Shown piece after piece: positions 1 through 8,339 of a DNA stretch of 64,000 nucleotides. The position numbers and the translations under genes were made by a program. The notes beneath the pieces were generated by a model. It worked only from the letters and a program-made list of their open reading frames with translations. It had not been told where the DNA came from and ran no database searches. Origin of the DNA: Pseudomonas saxonica (GTDB lineage Bacteria > Pseudomonadota > Gammaproteobacteria > Pseudomonadales > Pseudomonadaceae); assembly GCF_007858365.1 (NCBI RefSeq), contig NZ_VFIO01000013.1, forward strand, positions 62,001-126,000, read 5' to 3'. Every line of letters begins with the position of its first letter. The stretch's first letter is position 1.

Positions 1-2
1 AC

Positions 3-848
3 ATAGTCCAGCCCGCCCTGAGCGCGCAAATACGGGCTCTGGAGGAAGAGGTAGGCGCACAGTTATTCGAGCGTAACCGGCACCGCGTCGAGTTGACCGA
101 GGAAGGAATGCTGTTTCTGCCCGAGGCCTTGGCTACCCTGCGCCAGGCCCGGCGCGCCCTTGAAGTGCTGCAGCAAGCGGCGGCCGGTGAGGTTGGCATA
201 TTGCGTCTGGCATTTGTCTCTTCAACGTTGTCGCACTTGTTGCCGCAACTCGTCCGCACGCTGGAGCAACGCTACCCGCACATCGAACTGGAGCTCAAGG
301 ACATGCCTTCGCTAGCGCAAGCTCGGGCTTTGTTGGACAACGCCCTGGATTTTGCCTTGGTACGCCTGCCCTTGAATGTACCTGGCGTCCAGACACGCAT
401 GCTTTTCGAAGAGTCACTGGTCGTCGCGCTGCCACAAGAAAACCCGTTATGCGCCAAACCTCGTATAAAGCCTCAGGATCTAGCCGGATGTCCGGTACTG
501 GTGCTAGCGCGCAAGTTCGCTCCCGGCTTGTATGACCAGATGCTGGCAGGCTTTCACAGACGAAAAGTTACGCTGACCATTGCCCGGGAAATGGGCGAGT
601 TCACCACACAGTTGGCGTTGGTGGCCGCCGGTCTGGGCATTGGCATATTGCCAAGCGGCGCAGCATCGGCATTGCCCGCGGGTGTCGTGACTCGCCCACT
701 GACTCTGCCCATGAGCGGGGCTGGCATCGGCGTGGCTTGGCTCGGCCTGGAAAATCCACGCAAGCGGGCGCTGATGAGGGTGCTAGACGAACTTTATCCC
801 GTGACAGCGCCTGAGTTCACTGAGCAAGCGCCAAGCAGCACGCTATAG
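3..848 (+). CDS. LysR-family transcriptional regulator, 5' truncated by window edge
   Basis: The open frame runs from the window edge and shows 281 residues, so about 25-30 N-terminal residues of a normal LysR protein (about 300 aa) lie outside. The first visible residues (IVQPALSAQIRALEEEVGAQ) are the recognition half of the winged helix-turn-helix, followed by LFERNRHRVELTEEG, the usual end of the DNA-binding domain. The rest is a periplasmic-binding-protein-like effector domain ending near residue 270. The first ATG in the window (93) is internal and is not the true start. The target and inducer cannot be read from this fragment. The next gene downstream is on the opposite strand, so it is not an operon partner. 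Confidence 0.9.
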   Translation: MVQPALSAQIRALEEEVGAQLFERNRHRVELTEEGMLFLPEALATLRQARRALEVLQQAAAGEVGILRLAFVSSTLSHLLPQLVRTLEQRYPHIELELKDMPSLAQARALLDNALDFALVRLPLNVPGVQTRMLFEESLVVALPQENPLCAKPRIKPQDLAGCPVLVLARKFAPGLYDQMLAGFHRRKVTLTIAREMGEFTTQLALVAAGLGIGILPSGAASALPAGVVTRPLTLPMSGAGIGVAWLGLENPRKRALMRVLDELYPVTAPEFTEQAPSSTL

Positions 849-900
849 ATTTCAGAAACCACCGGCTGGTGCGCGCCAAGGGTCCCGCGCAAATGACTAC

Positions 901-1302
901 TCATTGGGCGTGCTGCCATGTTTTGTAGACGAATTCGAGGCTGTACCCATCCGGGTCCAGCACATTGGCAGCGTAATAGTCAGGGTGGTAGTGCAAGCGC
1001 GCGCCAGGCGAGCCGTTGTCGATTGCCCCCAGATTCATGGCAGCGGCGTAGGCGGCATCCACTTCAGCCTTGCTGTGCGCGATAAAACCAACATGTACCG
1101 CACGCCCTTCGACAACGCCCTCACGCAGCCAGAAGAACATCCGGCCGTTGGCGCCGAAGCCTTTTAGATCAGGATGACCCGGCGGGCCGTCCTTGCCGTC
1201 GTAGTCCAGGCGTGCGGTGATACCCAACGGGGTCAGGGCCGCTTCGTAGAAACGGATGGACCGGGCGATATCGCTCACGGACAAAAAGATATGATCCAGC
1301 AT
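901..1302 (-). CDS. VOC family protein (glyoxalase/dioxygenase fold)
   Basis: A 133-aa protein of the vicinal oxygen chelate superfamily, with two beta-alpha-beta-beta-beta modules. The opening MLDHIFLSVSDIARSIRFYE is the standard VOC start. H4, H70 (VHVGF) and E123 (LEFVY) sit where the metal ligands of glyoxalase-type members lie, so metal binding is plausible. The family spans lyases, dioxygenases and resistance proteins, and the substrate cannot be read here. The start is 18 nt after the stop of the SDR gene, so the two are very likely one operon (SDR first), probably controlled by the divergent AraC regulator. Confidence 0.85.
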   Translation of the reverse strand: MLDHIFLSVSDIARSIRFYEAALTPLGITARLDYDGKDGPPGHPDLKGFGANGRMFFWLREGVVEGRAVHVGFIAHSKAEVDAAYAAAMNLGAIDNGSPGARLHYHPDYYAANVLDPDGYSLEFVYKTWQHAQ

Positions 1303-1320
1303 GGCAAAATCCTCAGGTAT

Positions 1321-2064
1321 TCAGATGTTGTAGCCGCCGGAAACTTCGAGGGTCTGGGCATTGATCCAGGCGCCCTCCTCTGACAGTAACATGGCGATCA
1401 CACGGGCGACGTCTTCAGGCTCGCCGACTCGCCCAAGTGCGGTTTGCGCCGCCAGTACCGCCTCAAACTCATCGTTCAGACCGCCACCCAACTCGGTACG
1501 GATGGCGCCGGGCGATACGGCGTTGGCCCGTATGCGCCGCTCGCCGAACTCTTTGGCCATGTAACGGGTGAGCACTTCGAGCCCCCCCTTGAACGCCGCA
1601 TAGGGCGCCACGCCAGCGGTGGCGACGCGGGTGGTGGCACTGGTCAGATTAACGATACTGGCGTTTTCCGCGAACAGCGGCAGCAGGGTCTGGGTCAGGA
1701 AAAACGGGCCTTTGAGGTGCACGTTGAACAAACCATCGAACTGCGCTTCGGTGACCGTTGCCAAAGGATTGAACAGACCGTAGCCGGCGTTGTTGACCAG
1801 GCCACCCAAAGTGGTGGCATCCCAGGTGTCCCGCAAGGTCAGTACCACTGACTGGCGAAACGCCTCGAAGCTGCCAACGTCAGACACGTCGAGCTTGAGA
1901 GCAACAGCCTTGCCACCGACGTGTTCAATGCGTTCCACGACCGTCGCGGCAGCCCGTGGATTAGTGTTGTAGGTCAGGATGACCCCCATCCCACGCTGAG
2001 CAATGTACTCGGCGGCACTGGCACCGATTCCACGGCTGCCACCGGTAATGACGATTACGCTCAT
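1321..2064 (-). CDS. SDR family oxidoreductase
   Basis: A 247-aa classical short-chain dehydrogenase/reductase. Visible motifs are the NAD(P) loop TGGSRGIG (residues 7-14), NNAG (91-94), the catalytic Ser in TSATT (about 142) and YAAFK giving Tyr155 and Lys159. R11 in the glycine-rich loop and the absence of an acidic residue at the end of strand 2 lean towards NADP(H). The C-terminus ends SGGYNI, as in FabG-like members. It is the first gene of a two-gene operon with the VOC protein and is divergent from an AraC regulator whose N-terminal domain type often accompanies SDR genes. The substrate is unknown. Confidence 0.92.
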   Translation of the reverse strand: MSVIVITGGSRGIGASAAEYIAQRGMGVILTYNTNPRAAATVVERIEHVGGKAVALKLDVSDVGSFEAFRQSVVLTLRDTWDATTLGGLVNNAGYGLFNPLATVTEAQFDGLFNVHLKGPFFLTQTLLPLFAENASIVNLTSATTRVATAGVAPYAAFKGGLEVLTRYMAKEFGERRIRANAVSPGAIRTELGGGLNDEFEAVLAAQTALGRVGEPEDVARVIAMLLSEEGAWINAQTLEVSGGYNI

Positions 2065-2116
2065 CTGATGTTCCTCTGTGGTTCATATGTGCACCCACAG
2101 TACTCATCAGGATCGT

Positions 2117-2147
2117 CAGGTTCGTACCCATTTCTACCCGAAACCTG
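2117..2147. promoter_or_regulatory. Candidate operator between SDR operon and AraC gene
   Basis: The 137-bp divergent gap holds imperfect inverted arms CAGGTTCG (2117-2124) and CGAAACCTG (2139-2147). Inside them is a direct repeat, TTCGTACCC (2121-2129) and TTTCTACCC (2131-2139), spaced 10 bp, one helical turn. AraC proteins usually bind direct repeats at about one or two turns, so this is a plausible site for the adjacent regulator. Binding is inference. Confidence 0.35.
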
Positions 2148-2201
2148 CCTGTTTCTGCTTTTCGCTTGCATGGCGCCGGGTCCTGCCGTCAGCATGCCAG
2201 C

Positions 2202-3095
2202 ATGGACAATCAACTGAATGAACTCAGGTCGCTAGCGGCCAAGGCTGAAAATCGCCGTACCGAAACGGGCATTCCCCGCGTGGCCATGGTTCAGGGCAAA
2301 ATCCCCGAGCACATGCTGGCGGCGGTCTATGACCCGATGATCAATGTGATCCTGCAAGGCAGTAAGAGCATGACCGTGGGGGATCGGACGCTTCGGTATG
2401 ACCCTGCGACCTATTTCGTCATGTCCATTGATTTGCCAGCCGTGGGGTCTGTGCATCCGAGCGTATCGGGAGAACCTTACTTGGCAGTGAGTCTGACTCT
2501 TGACCCGGCAGTGCTGTCGACGCTATTTGCGGACCTGCCTAAACCTGTCGGCCGCGTTGAGAACGCGCCTGGGTTTTGCGTGGCGTCAGTCACAACCGAC
2601 CTGATGGATGCCTGGGTGCGAATGCTGCGATTGATGAGCGACCCGGACGCCATCGCAGCCCTGGCCCCGGTTTACGAGCGAGAGATTATCTTCCGTGTAC
2701 TCCAGGGGCCCCATGGCTGGATGCTGCGCGATATCGCAGCGCCGGATAGTGCGATGGCGCGCGTCAACATGGCGATCCAGTGGATCCGCCGTGACTTCGC
2801 TCAGCCCATTGGCGTGGAGCGCTTGGCGGAACGAGCATCAATGAGCGTCTCGGCGTTTCACCGCCACTTCAAGGCAGTCACCAATCTGAGCCCTTTGCAG
2901 TATCAGAAACGGATTCGCCTGCTCCAGGCCAGAACGCTGATGGTGGCCAACGCTCAGAACGTCATGACTGCTGCCTTCGAGGTCGGCTATGAAAGCGCGA
3001 CGCAATTCAGCAGGGAGTATGCGCGGGTGTTTGGACTTCCTCCTGCACTAGACGTCGGCAGGATCCTGGCGCAAACAAGCGCCATCAGTCGCTAG
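2202..3095 (+). CDS. AraC family transcriptional regulator (AraC_N type)
   Basis: A 297-aa protein. Residues about 10-160 resemble the AraC_N domain: RRTETGIPRVAM, then MINVILQGSKSMTVGDR, the beginning of a cupin-like sensor. The last 100 residues form a double helix-turn-helix (GVERLAERASMSVSAFHRHF, then AAFEVGYESATQFSREYARVFG). I start at ATG 2202 (MDNQLNELRS); an upstream TTG at 2166 in the same frame adds 12 residues with no homology. It is divergent from the SDR-VOC operon and probably regulates it. Regulators with this N-terminal domain commonly sit beside short-chain dehydrogenases or aldo-keto reductases. Confidence 0.9.
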   Translation: MDNQLNELRSLAAKAENRRTETGIPRVAMVQGKIPEHMLAAVYDPMINVILQGSKSMTVGDRTLRYDPATYFVMSIDLPAVGSVHPSVSGEPYLAVSLTLDPAVLSTLFADLPKPVGRVENAPGFCVASVTTDLMDAWVRMLRLMSDPDAIAALAPVYEREIIFRVLQGPHGWMLRDIAAPDSAMARVNMAIQWIRRDFAQPIGVERLAERASMSVSAFHRHFKAVTNLSPLQYQKRIRLLQARTLMVANAQNVMTAAFEVGYESATQFSREYARVFGLPPALDVGRILAQTSAISR

Positions 3096-3189
3096 CCGGT
3101 TAGATATAGGCTTGAAGATATCCATGACCCTTGGCTGTCGGCCAGGAGCGGCCGTACGCGACGCGAGCCTTGGTTGCTCCCTACACAGG

Positions 3190-4305
3190 CTATTCGCACA
3201 ACTCTACGTCCAATTCACGTTCCTTGATGTTGGCGATGGGCTGAAGGATGGAACCATCGAACTCACGAAGCTCTGTGCCTGCCTCGATCAGCGAAGGATA
3301 GTCAGGATTGCCGAGCGCGCCGCGCCCCAGCGCCACAAGATCAGCCCCCGAACGTATTACCTCGGCTGCACGATCTGGATCATGCAGGCCGCCGTTCGCA
3401 ATGATCGGCACGCCCGGAGCATACTTCCTGGCCATAGCGACGAGACTGTCTTGAGACCCCTCGAATGCAGGCTGCCACGCCTCATACTCAGTGACATGAA
3501 TAAAATCGACCTCAGCATCAGCCAGAGCGCTGAAGATGATTTGAGCGTCGCTTTCACCACCGAGCCACTTGTTCTTGAAATCGTTGACCTTGCCCTGAGA
3601 AATACGGATGCCCACCGGCACTTTCGCTCCGACACGATCCTTCACCGCAGCGACCACCTCGACAAGAAGACTCATGCGCTGACGGATATCACCGCCCCAG
3701 CAGTCATTGCGCAAGTTGGTGTGGGCCGTCAGAAACTGGTCGAGTAGGTACCCGTTCGCTCCGTGGATTTCGATACCATCAAATCCTGCCACCTCGACCG
3801 CACGTGCTGCCGTATCCACGAAGCCTTGAATGGCCTCCGCTATCTCAGCTTCAGTCATTTCGACAGGCATACGGTAGGAGCCTGTGCCATGGTAAACAGT
3901 CATCTGCTCGCCCACGGGCTGAACGGCAGAGGGGGCAATGTTGTGATGGCGATAGATATTGCCCTGACTCAGCGCACCGGCGTGCATGATCTGCGCAAAA
4001 ACGAGGGCGCCCTGCGCCTGCAGATCCTGGTTGAGCATCGACCATGCAACTGCCTGCTCTTCATCTGCCAGTCCCGGTTGGTTGGGGTAGCCCTGCGAAA
4101 ATGCCTTATCGGTGTACAAACCTTCGGTGATGACTAGACCGAACCCGCCTTTGGCGAACCGTAGGTAATAGTCACGCATAGTGTGCGTGACCAGACCGTC
4201 CTCCGTCGCTGTTACCCGCGTCATCGGTGCTACCGATAGGCGGTTGCGGAAATGCGCGCCCTTGATATCGCAGGCCGATAAGATGACTTGCTTTGTTTCG
4301 CTCAT
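3190..4305 (-). CDS. NADH:flavin oxidoreductase, Old Yellow Enzyme family
   Basis: A 371-aa TIM-barrel flavoenzyme of the OYE/XenA group, expected to bind FMN and reduce activated alkenes or xenobiotics with NAD(P)H. It has the N-terminal FMN-contacting stretch RLSVAPMTR (22-30), the active-site HGANGYLLDQF motif with the H181/N184 pair, and the C-terminal phosphate-binding IIANGG and VALGRGALGNPDYP. Thr29 follows the PM pair, as in many OYEs. It is divergent from a LysR regulator across 121 bp, the usual arrangement for an inducible xenobiotic reductase. The physiological substrate cannot be deduced. Confidence 0.93.
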   Translation of the reverse strand: MSETKQVILSACDIKGAHFRNRLSVAPMTRVTATEDGLVTHTMRDYYLRFAKGGFGLVITEGLYTDKAFSQGYPNQPGLADEEQAVAWSMLNQDLQAQGALVFAQIMHAGALSQGNIYRHHNIAPSAVQPVGEQMTVYHGTGSYRMPVEMTEAEIAEAIQGFVDTAARAVEVAGFDGIEIHGANGYLLDQFLTAHTNLRNDCWGGDIRQRMSLLVEVVAAVKDRVGAKVPVGIRISQGKVNDFKNKWLGGESDAQIIFSALADAEVDFIHVTEYEAWQPAFEGSQDSLVAMARKYAPGVPIIANGGLHDPDRAAEVIRSGADLVALGRGALGNPDYPSLIEAGTELREFDGSILQPIANIKERELDVELCE

Positions 4306-4426
4306 AATTGCCTCGTAAAGTCGTTTAACACACTATGGAACAGGCTGTTTCAAGCATGCTATCGAGTGAAAGCGGTGAAACAAAGGCTCTTGCCAGTGAA
4401 GCCGGCTTAACAAAAAAGGATATAAA

Positions 4427-5317
4427 ATGCTGACGTCCGACCTACGGGTATTTCAGGCAGTCGCGTCTGCCGGCAGTCTTTCCGCCGCTGCGCGTCAACT
4501 GGATGTGCAGCCTATGCAGGTGTCACGGCGAGTGGCCGCACTGGAGGAAGAATTGGGCACGCGCTTGTTCCATCGCACCACCCGATCAGTTTCGCTCACC
4601 TCTGAAGGCCAGCTCTTCCTACCGTATGCATCAACGATTATTGATGCGGAAGACAATGCGAAAAGCGAACTGGGCCCAGCAACCGCCAAAGCGAAAGGCG
4701 TCCTGCGCATGACCGCGCCGAGCGTATTTGGCCAATCAATAGTGGTGCCTATGCTCTCTCGCTTACTGGAAGCCCACCCTGATCTGAGCGTTGACCTAGA
4801 TCTCTCGGACAAAGTGATCGACATCGTCGGACAAGGGCTGGATCTAGCCCTTCGCCTTGCACCATTGGGAGATTCCGAACTGGTCGCCAAGCGAATCACT
4901 TCAAACCCCCGCGTGATATGTGCATCGCCTGACTACCTGCGCCGCAATGGCCGACCTACGAAGTTGACTGAGCTGGAGGCTCACCACTGCATTCAGCTTC
5001 AAGCCATTCCGCGCTGGCCGTTCATCATTGATGGAGAGCTCATTCGCAAGCGTGTAAACGGTCGTGTCAACACCAGCAGCGTAGACGCGGTAAGAATCGC
5101 AGCGATCCAAGGTCTCGGCCTCGCCATGCTGACCTCGTGGGACATCATCCGCCAGGTGCGCGACGGTAAGCTTGAAGTCGTTGAGTTACAGGATGCCGAA
5201 ATGGAGGATCTCTCGGTCTGGGCCGTGACGCCTAGCCGACGTTTTACGCCTATGCGGGTCAAAATATTCTTAAGCGCGCTGGAGGATGAGCTGGATATGA
5301 TCAGAAAATCAGGCTGA
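4427..5317 (+). CDS. LysR family transcriptional regulator
   Basis: A complete 296-aa LysR protein. The N-terminal winged HTH has the classic order: DLRVFQAVASAGSLSAAARQL, VSRRVAALEEELGTRLFHRT and SVSLTSEG. The effector domain runs from about residue 90 to 290. The sequence RTTRSVSLTSEGQLFLPYA with LRMTAPSVFGQSIVVP places it in the CrgA/DmlR-like group. It is divergent from the OYE gene and is its probable regulator. The gap has a loose inverted pair GTTTCA (4347-4352) and TGAAAC (4376-4381) that could be part of an operator, though weakly supported. Confidence 0.92.
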   Translation: MLTSDLRVFQAVASAGSLSAAARQLDVQPMQVSRRVAALEEELGTRLFHRTTRSVSLTSEGQLFLPYASTIIDAEDNAKSELGPATAKAKGVLRMTAPSVFGQSIVVPMLSRLLEAHPDLSVDLDLSDKVIDIVGQGLDLALRLAPLGDSELVAKRITSNPRVICASPDYLRRNGRPTKLTELEAHHCIQLQAIPRWPFIIDGELIRKRVNGRVNTSSVDAVRIAAIQGLGLAMLTSWDIIRQVRDGKLEVVELQDAEMEDLSVWAVTPSRRFTPMRVKIFLSALEDELDMIRKSG

Positions 5318-5567
5318 CGCGCATTTACCTGCAACCGACGCTTCTGCGGTGCCCAAATTCAGCTGGAGAAATGCATTCCACTTACCCGCTCATTTGCATT
5401 CGACTTGACCAGTCGTTTGCATCAAATGTGACCAGCACAGCGGAGGGGGCGTTGAGCGACAGAGAACGGCCGATTCTGCTGAAAAGTCGATTTTTTCAAC
5501 AAACGTGACGTTGAGCTTGGCCTCATCGTAGAACCTATTCACCACTGTAAAATGACCCGAATGGGCG
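5318..5567. other. Gene-free gap with a repeat remnant
   Basis: No credible coding region. It contains an 18-bp element at 5468-5485 (GGCCGATTCTGCTGAAAA), listed separately, which reappears inverted on the far side of the next gene. The surrounding text resembles decayed mobile-element ends common between Pseudomonas genes; this assignment is by recollection and not proven. Confidence 0.4.
5468..5485 (+). repeat. Left copy of an inverted repeat around the GNAT gene
   Basis: GGCCGATTCTGCTGAAAA. The reverse complement of 6178-6195 reads GGTCGATTCTGTTGAAAA, matching at 16 of 18 positions. The pair encloses the acetyltransferase gene (5568-6101) like terminal inverted repeats, but no transposase is present. 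Confidence 0.6.
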
Positions 5568-6101
5568 TTAATTTTCGCAGGTATCGTTTCGTAGATCGTG
5601 CCACATATGCACTTTCGAAACGAATTGCTGCCCTACTGCTACCGCCAAAGGCTCTATTCCAAATGGCTTGAATCCCATTCGCTCATAGAGCCTTTGTGCA
5701 CCTCGATTGCCCTCGGTGACGGTGAGCTGAACGAGCAAAAGCTGAGGCTGGGATTTTGCATAGGCCAGGACGCTACGCAGCAGTTTATAGCCGATGCCTT
5801 TCTCTCGATGAGCGAGTGGAACGTACATTCCGAAGAGCGTGGATTTGTGGCTGGCCTTTTTTCTTCTTTCAACAGAAAGTCCAGCGACACCAAGCAAATC
5901 TTCATCCTCAAACGCAGCGAACACCACATCGGCAGCATCAGATCCACTATTAAGCCTTTTCTCCCACCACTCGATGGGTAAGGCTTCGCGCTCGCCGACA
6001 TCGGAAGTAAAAGCATCGGGATGAAGGCGATAAGCCTCAAGCATTAGCGCTCGATACGACGCGGCATGATCCGGGGTCAGTCGCTTAATTATCGTGGTCA
6101 T
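5568..6101 (-). CDS. GNAT family N-acetyltransferase
   Basis: A 177-aa protein with the GNAT fold. The acetyl-CoA pyrophosphate-binding motif A is seen in VPLAHREKGIGYKLLRSVL (R-E-K-G-I-G as the R/QxxGxG/A signature), followed by the motif B stretch LTVTEGNRGAQRLYERMGFKPFG. I start at the ATG at 6101 (MTTIIKRL); a GTG three codons upstream (6110) is also open, and neither has a strong ribosome site. The acceptor substrate is unknown; relatives modify small amines or protein N-termini. The gene is alone on its strand and lies between inverted repeats, suggesting independent acquisition. Confidence 0.85.
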   Translation of the reverse strand: MTTIIKRLTPDHAASYRALMLEAYRLHPDAFTSDVGEREALPIEWWEKRLNSGSDAADVVFAAFEDEDLLGVAGLSVERRKKASHKSTLFGMYVPLAHREKGIGYKLLRSVLAYAKSQPQLLLVQLTVTEGNRGAQRLYERMGFKPFGIEPLAVAVGQQFVSKVHMWHDLRNDTCEN

Positions 6102-6177
6102 CGAAATCACATTTCATGGTCGTGCACTGATTATGTCCTTCCTAGGCCCAAGGCGACACGGACGCAGATGCTTGAGT

Positions 6178-6195
6178 TTTTCAACAGAATCGACC
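6178..6195 (-). repeat. Right copy of the inverted repeat around the GNAT gene
   Basis: Reads TTTTCAACAGAATCGACC on the + strand, the near-perfect inverted partner of 5468-5485. It overlaps the left copy of the 27-bp direct repeat that starts at 6188. Confidence 0.6.
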
Positions 6196-6214
6196 CATAA
6201 GAGTCAGATAGCTT
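6188..6214 (+). repeat. 27-bp direct repeat, left copy
   Basis: Contains CCCATAAGAGTCAGATAGCT. The partner at 7098-7124 is identical except for A versus C at position 6. The copies are 910 bp apart and bracket the dihydrofolate-reductase-like gene. Confidence 0.8.
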
Positions 6215-6314
6215 CCTGATTTCGATACCCGAAACCGGACAGTCGTGAAGTTCTGCAAGCAAAACCAAGCAGTACTAGCGAAAGACTGACCAAAATGAAA
6301 AATCACAACCTGCA

Positions 6315-6899
6315 TCATTTATTTCGTTTTACCACGTAGTTCAGGCACACCACGCCCGACGCAAAAAGTTTACTTTTCACCAACGTGAGTGCGGTTCTGT
6401 CCTCAATGTTTTTGAACAAGGGAATACCCTGCCCGAGCAGAATCGGATTGATGAATAGCAAATACTCGTCGATGAGATTCTCCGCCATCAGCGCGTGAGT
6501 GGCGCCAGGGCTACCAAACACTAAAATCTCGCTGCCCCCGCTGTGCTTGAGCTTGCTAATTTCATCGCTTAAATTGCTACTGATGATTTTGGTATCAGGA
6601 TGATTTTTTTCCAGCAGGGTTGTCGACAACACAATTTTGCGGGCGGTTTTATACCAGCGCGAATGCGCGTGGTCATGCGCACTGGCATTGGGCTGCTCGG
6701 CAGCGGTTGGCCAGTACGACTCCATCATCTGGTAGGTGACGCGCCCGTATAACGCGGTGTCGGTCTGCTGAATCCGCTGCTCCACGTATCCAAACAAATC
6801 GTCGCTCAGACTTATCCAGCCCAGGCTATCCATTCCTTCATCGGTGGAGGCAACAAAACCGTCCAGTGACACATGCACAAACGAAACGATTTTCCGCAT
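6315..6899 (-). CDS. Dihydrofolate reductase family protein (RibD C-terminal domain type)
   Basis: A 194-aa single-domain protein of the RibD_C/YyaP group: MRKIVSFVHVSLDGFVA at the start, LYGRVTYQMMESYWP, then GGSEILVFGSPGATHALMAENLIDEYLLFINPILLGQGIPLF, which carries the NADPH-binding glycine segment and the conserved P-x-L-G-x-G-x-P-L-F. Family members are NADPH-dependent reductases of mostly unknown substrate; true folate activity should not be assumed. A clean ribosome site (AAGGAG) lies 6 nt before the ATG. The coding sequence is visibly richer in A and T than its neighbours, and it sits between 27-bp direct repeats; both suggest recent acquisition. Confidence 0.9.
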   Translation of the reverse strand: MRKIVSFVHVSLDGFVASTDEGMDSLGWISLSDDLFGYVEQRIQQTDTALYGRVTYQMMESYWPTAAEQPNASAHDHAHSRWYKTARKIVLSTTLLEKNHPDTKIISSNLSDEISKLKHSGGSEILVFGSPGATHALMAENLIDEYLLFINPILLGQGIPLFKNIEDRTALTLVKSKLFASGVVCLNYVVKRNK

Positions 6900-7040
6900 G
6901 ATTTTCTCCTTGAGTTTATTTGGTTACATAACCGGTGTTTGGTTCCTGCCTTCAATTGCATCCTATTTCGCCACCACCATCATGCTGCTTGCTTGCGCAA
7001 TACAACCGAACTTCATTCTGAAACAGTTTTCCACAAAGCG

Positions 7041-7104
7041 GCCAGTCCCGACTGGCTCTTTTTGGCCGATTGCTTGCTGCCTGTCGTGAAGGACTGCAAT
7101 CGCC
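7041..7104 (+). repeat. Structured intergenic repeat remnant
   Basis: Two nested hairpins: GCCAGT-CCCG-ACTGGC (7041-7056) followed by TCTTTTT, and GGCCGATTGC (7064-7073) facing GCAATCGCC (7096-7104). The first looks like a small terminator on the + strand, but no + gene precedes it. The layout resembles intergenic repeats frequent in Pseudomonas genomes. Confidence 0.4.
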
Positions 7105-7124
7105 CCATAAGAGTCAGATAGCTT
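7098..7124 (+). repeat. 27-bp direct repeat, right copy
   Basis: Right partner of 6188-6214, identical at 26 of 27 positions. It lies immediately upstream of the LysR remnant. Confidence 0.8.
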
Positions 7125-7160
7125 TTAAGCGGCATTCTGCGGCGCTTCGTCAAAACCTGA

Positions 7161-7379
7161 CCCAGGGTCAGTCTCGAAGTCAGGATGGCCCGTAACACCG
7201 AGTTGCTCGGGATGATCGCTGACGCCAGCCTGGATCTGGCCCTGACCTGGGACACCGGCAATGTATCGCCGTATGCCAAGTGCCTGGGCCTGGGTTATGT
7301 ACTGCATGCCGGCGCCGAGCTGCAGGCACCTGCCATCAAATACCTGGCTGGCTTGATCAAAACCTGGCTGCAAGAATAG
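7161..7379 (+). pseudogene. LysR-family regulator remnant
   Basis: The frame reads PRVSLEVRMARNTELLGMIA and then DASLDLALTWD, an unmistakable start of a LysR effector-binding domain. After GNVSPYA it jumps to LHAGAELQAPAIKYLAGLIKTWLQE, which fits only the extreme C-terminus of that domain. About 130 central residues and the whole DNA-binding domain are missing, and an in-frame TGA lies just upstream (7158). It is a decayed gene. The ATG at 7185 is internal and should not be annotated as a small protein. Confidence 0.7.
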
Positions 7380-7409
7380 GCGCAAGGGCTCGCGCCATAA
7401 AATGGCAGT

Positions 7410-8339
7410 TCAATCCGGGATCGGTGTTGGATAGGCGGCATCGCTAAAATGCGCGGCCAGATTGGCCAGGGTCAGGTCGGACATCGCCCGACGCGTATCC
7501 CAGGTGGCACTGGCCATATGCGGCGCCAGCAACACATTATCCAGCTCCAGCAAGCCGGGATGGGGCCGCGGTTCATCCTCGAACACATCCAGCCCGGCCC
7601 CCAAAAGGCGCCCTTGGGCCAATGCACTGGCAAGCGCGGCCTCGTCAACCACACTACCGCGCCCCACATTGATCAGGATGCCTTCACTGCCCAGTGCGGC
7701 GAGCACCTTGGCATCAACCAGGTGCCGGGTCGACTCTCCACCGCCCACGGCAATCAGCAGAAAATCCACCGCGGCGGCCAGTTCGGTCAACGAGGCGTAG
7801 TACGGGTAATCAACCGCCAGCTGACGACGCCCGTGGTAGCTGATGCGCATGTCGAACGCCGCCGCGCGCCGGGCAATCGCCATGCCGATCCGCCCCAGGC
7901 CAACGATGCCCAGCCGCGCCCCGCTGACCTTGCGGGTAAAACCGAACGGACCTTGCTGCCACTGCCCGCTACGCACGAACTGATCGGCTTTGGCAATGCG
8001 CCGCGCAGTGCCGAGCATCAAGGTAATGGCGAAATCGGCCACGTCGTCGGTGAGCACGTCCGGCGTGTGCGTCACCACAATGCCCCGGGCCCTGGCAGCC
8101 GCCACATCGATACCGTCGTAGCCGACGCCAAACACCACGATCACTTGCAGGTCGGGCAGCCGCCCGATCAAATCGGCCCGCACCCGCGACTCGCCATTGG
8201 CAACCAGAGCGCGGATCCCCCGGGCCTTTGACGCATCCAGTTCGCTGCCGCTCTCACTGCATTCCAATACTTCATATCGGGCATGCAAACCCTCGCTGAG
8301 CATGTCCGGCAAACGCGCAACTTTAAGCACTGTGAACAT
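7410..8339 (-). CDS. D-2-hydroxyacid dehydrogenase (glyoxylate/hydroxypyruvate or 2-ketogluconate reductase type)
   Basis: A 309-aa NAD(P)-dependent dehydrogenase. The Rossmann motif GLGRIG lies at 147-152 and the catalytic triad is R227 (NVGRG), E256 (FEDEP) and H274 (APHMAS). The short N-terminal domain and the ISYHGRR end of strand 2 (no acidic residue) favour NADPH and the GhrB/hydroxypyruvate-reductase branch. I start at ATG 8339 (MFTVLKVARL), because 33 further in-frame upstream residues are antisense to the transporter gene and not conserved-looking. It overlaps the end of the MFS gene by 17 nt, so the two are one operon; the transporter probably imports the substrate acid or its precursor. 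Confidence 0.9.
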   Translation of the reverse strand: MFTVLKVARLPDMLSEGLHARYEVLECSESGSELDASKARGIRALVANGESRVRADLIGRLPDLQVIVVFGVGYDGIDVAAARARGIVVTHTPDVLTDDVADFAITLMLGTARRIAKADQFVRSGQWQQGPFGFTRKVSGARLGIVGLGRIGMAIARRAAAFDMRISYHGRRQLAVDYPYYASLTELAAAVDFLLIAVGGGESTRHLVDAKVLAALGSEGILINVGRGSVVDEAALASALAQGRLLGAGLDVFEDEPRPHPGLLELDNVLLAPHMASATWDTRRAMSDLTLANLAAHFSDAAYPTPIPD

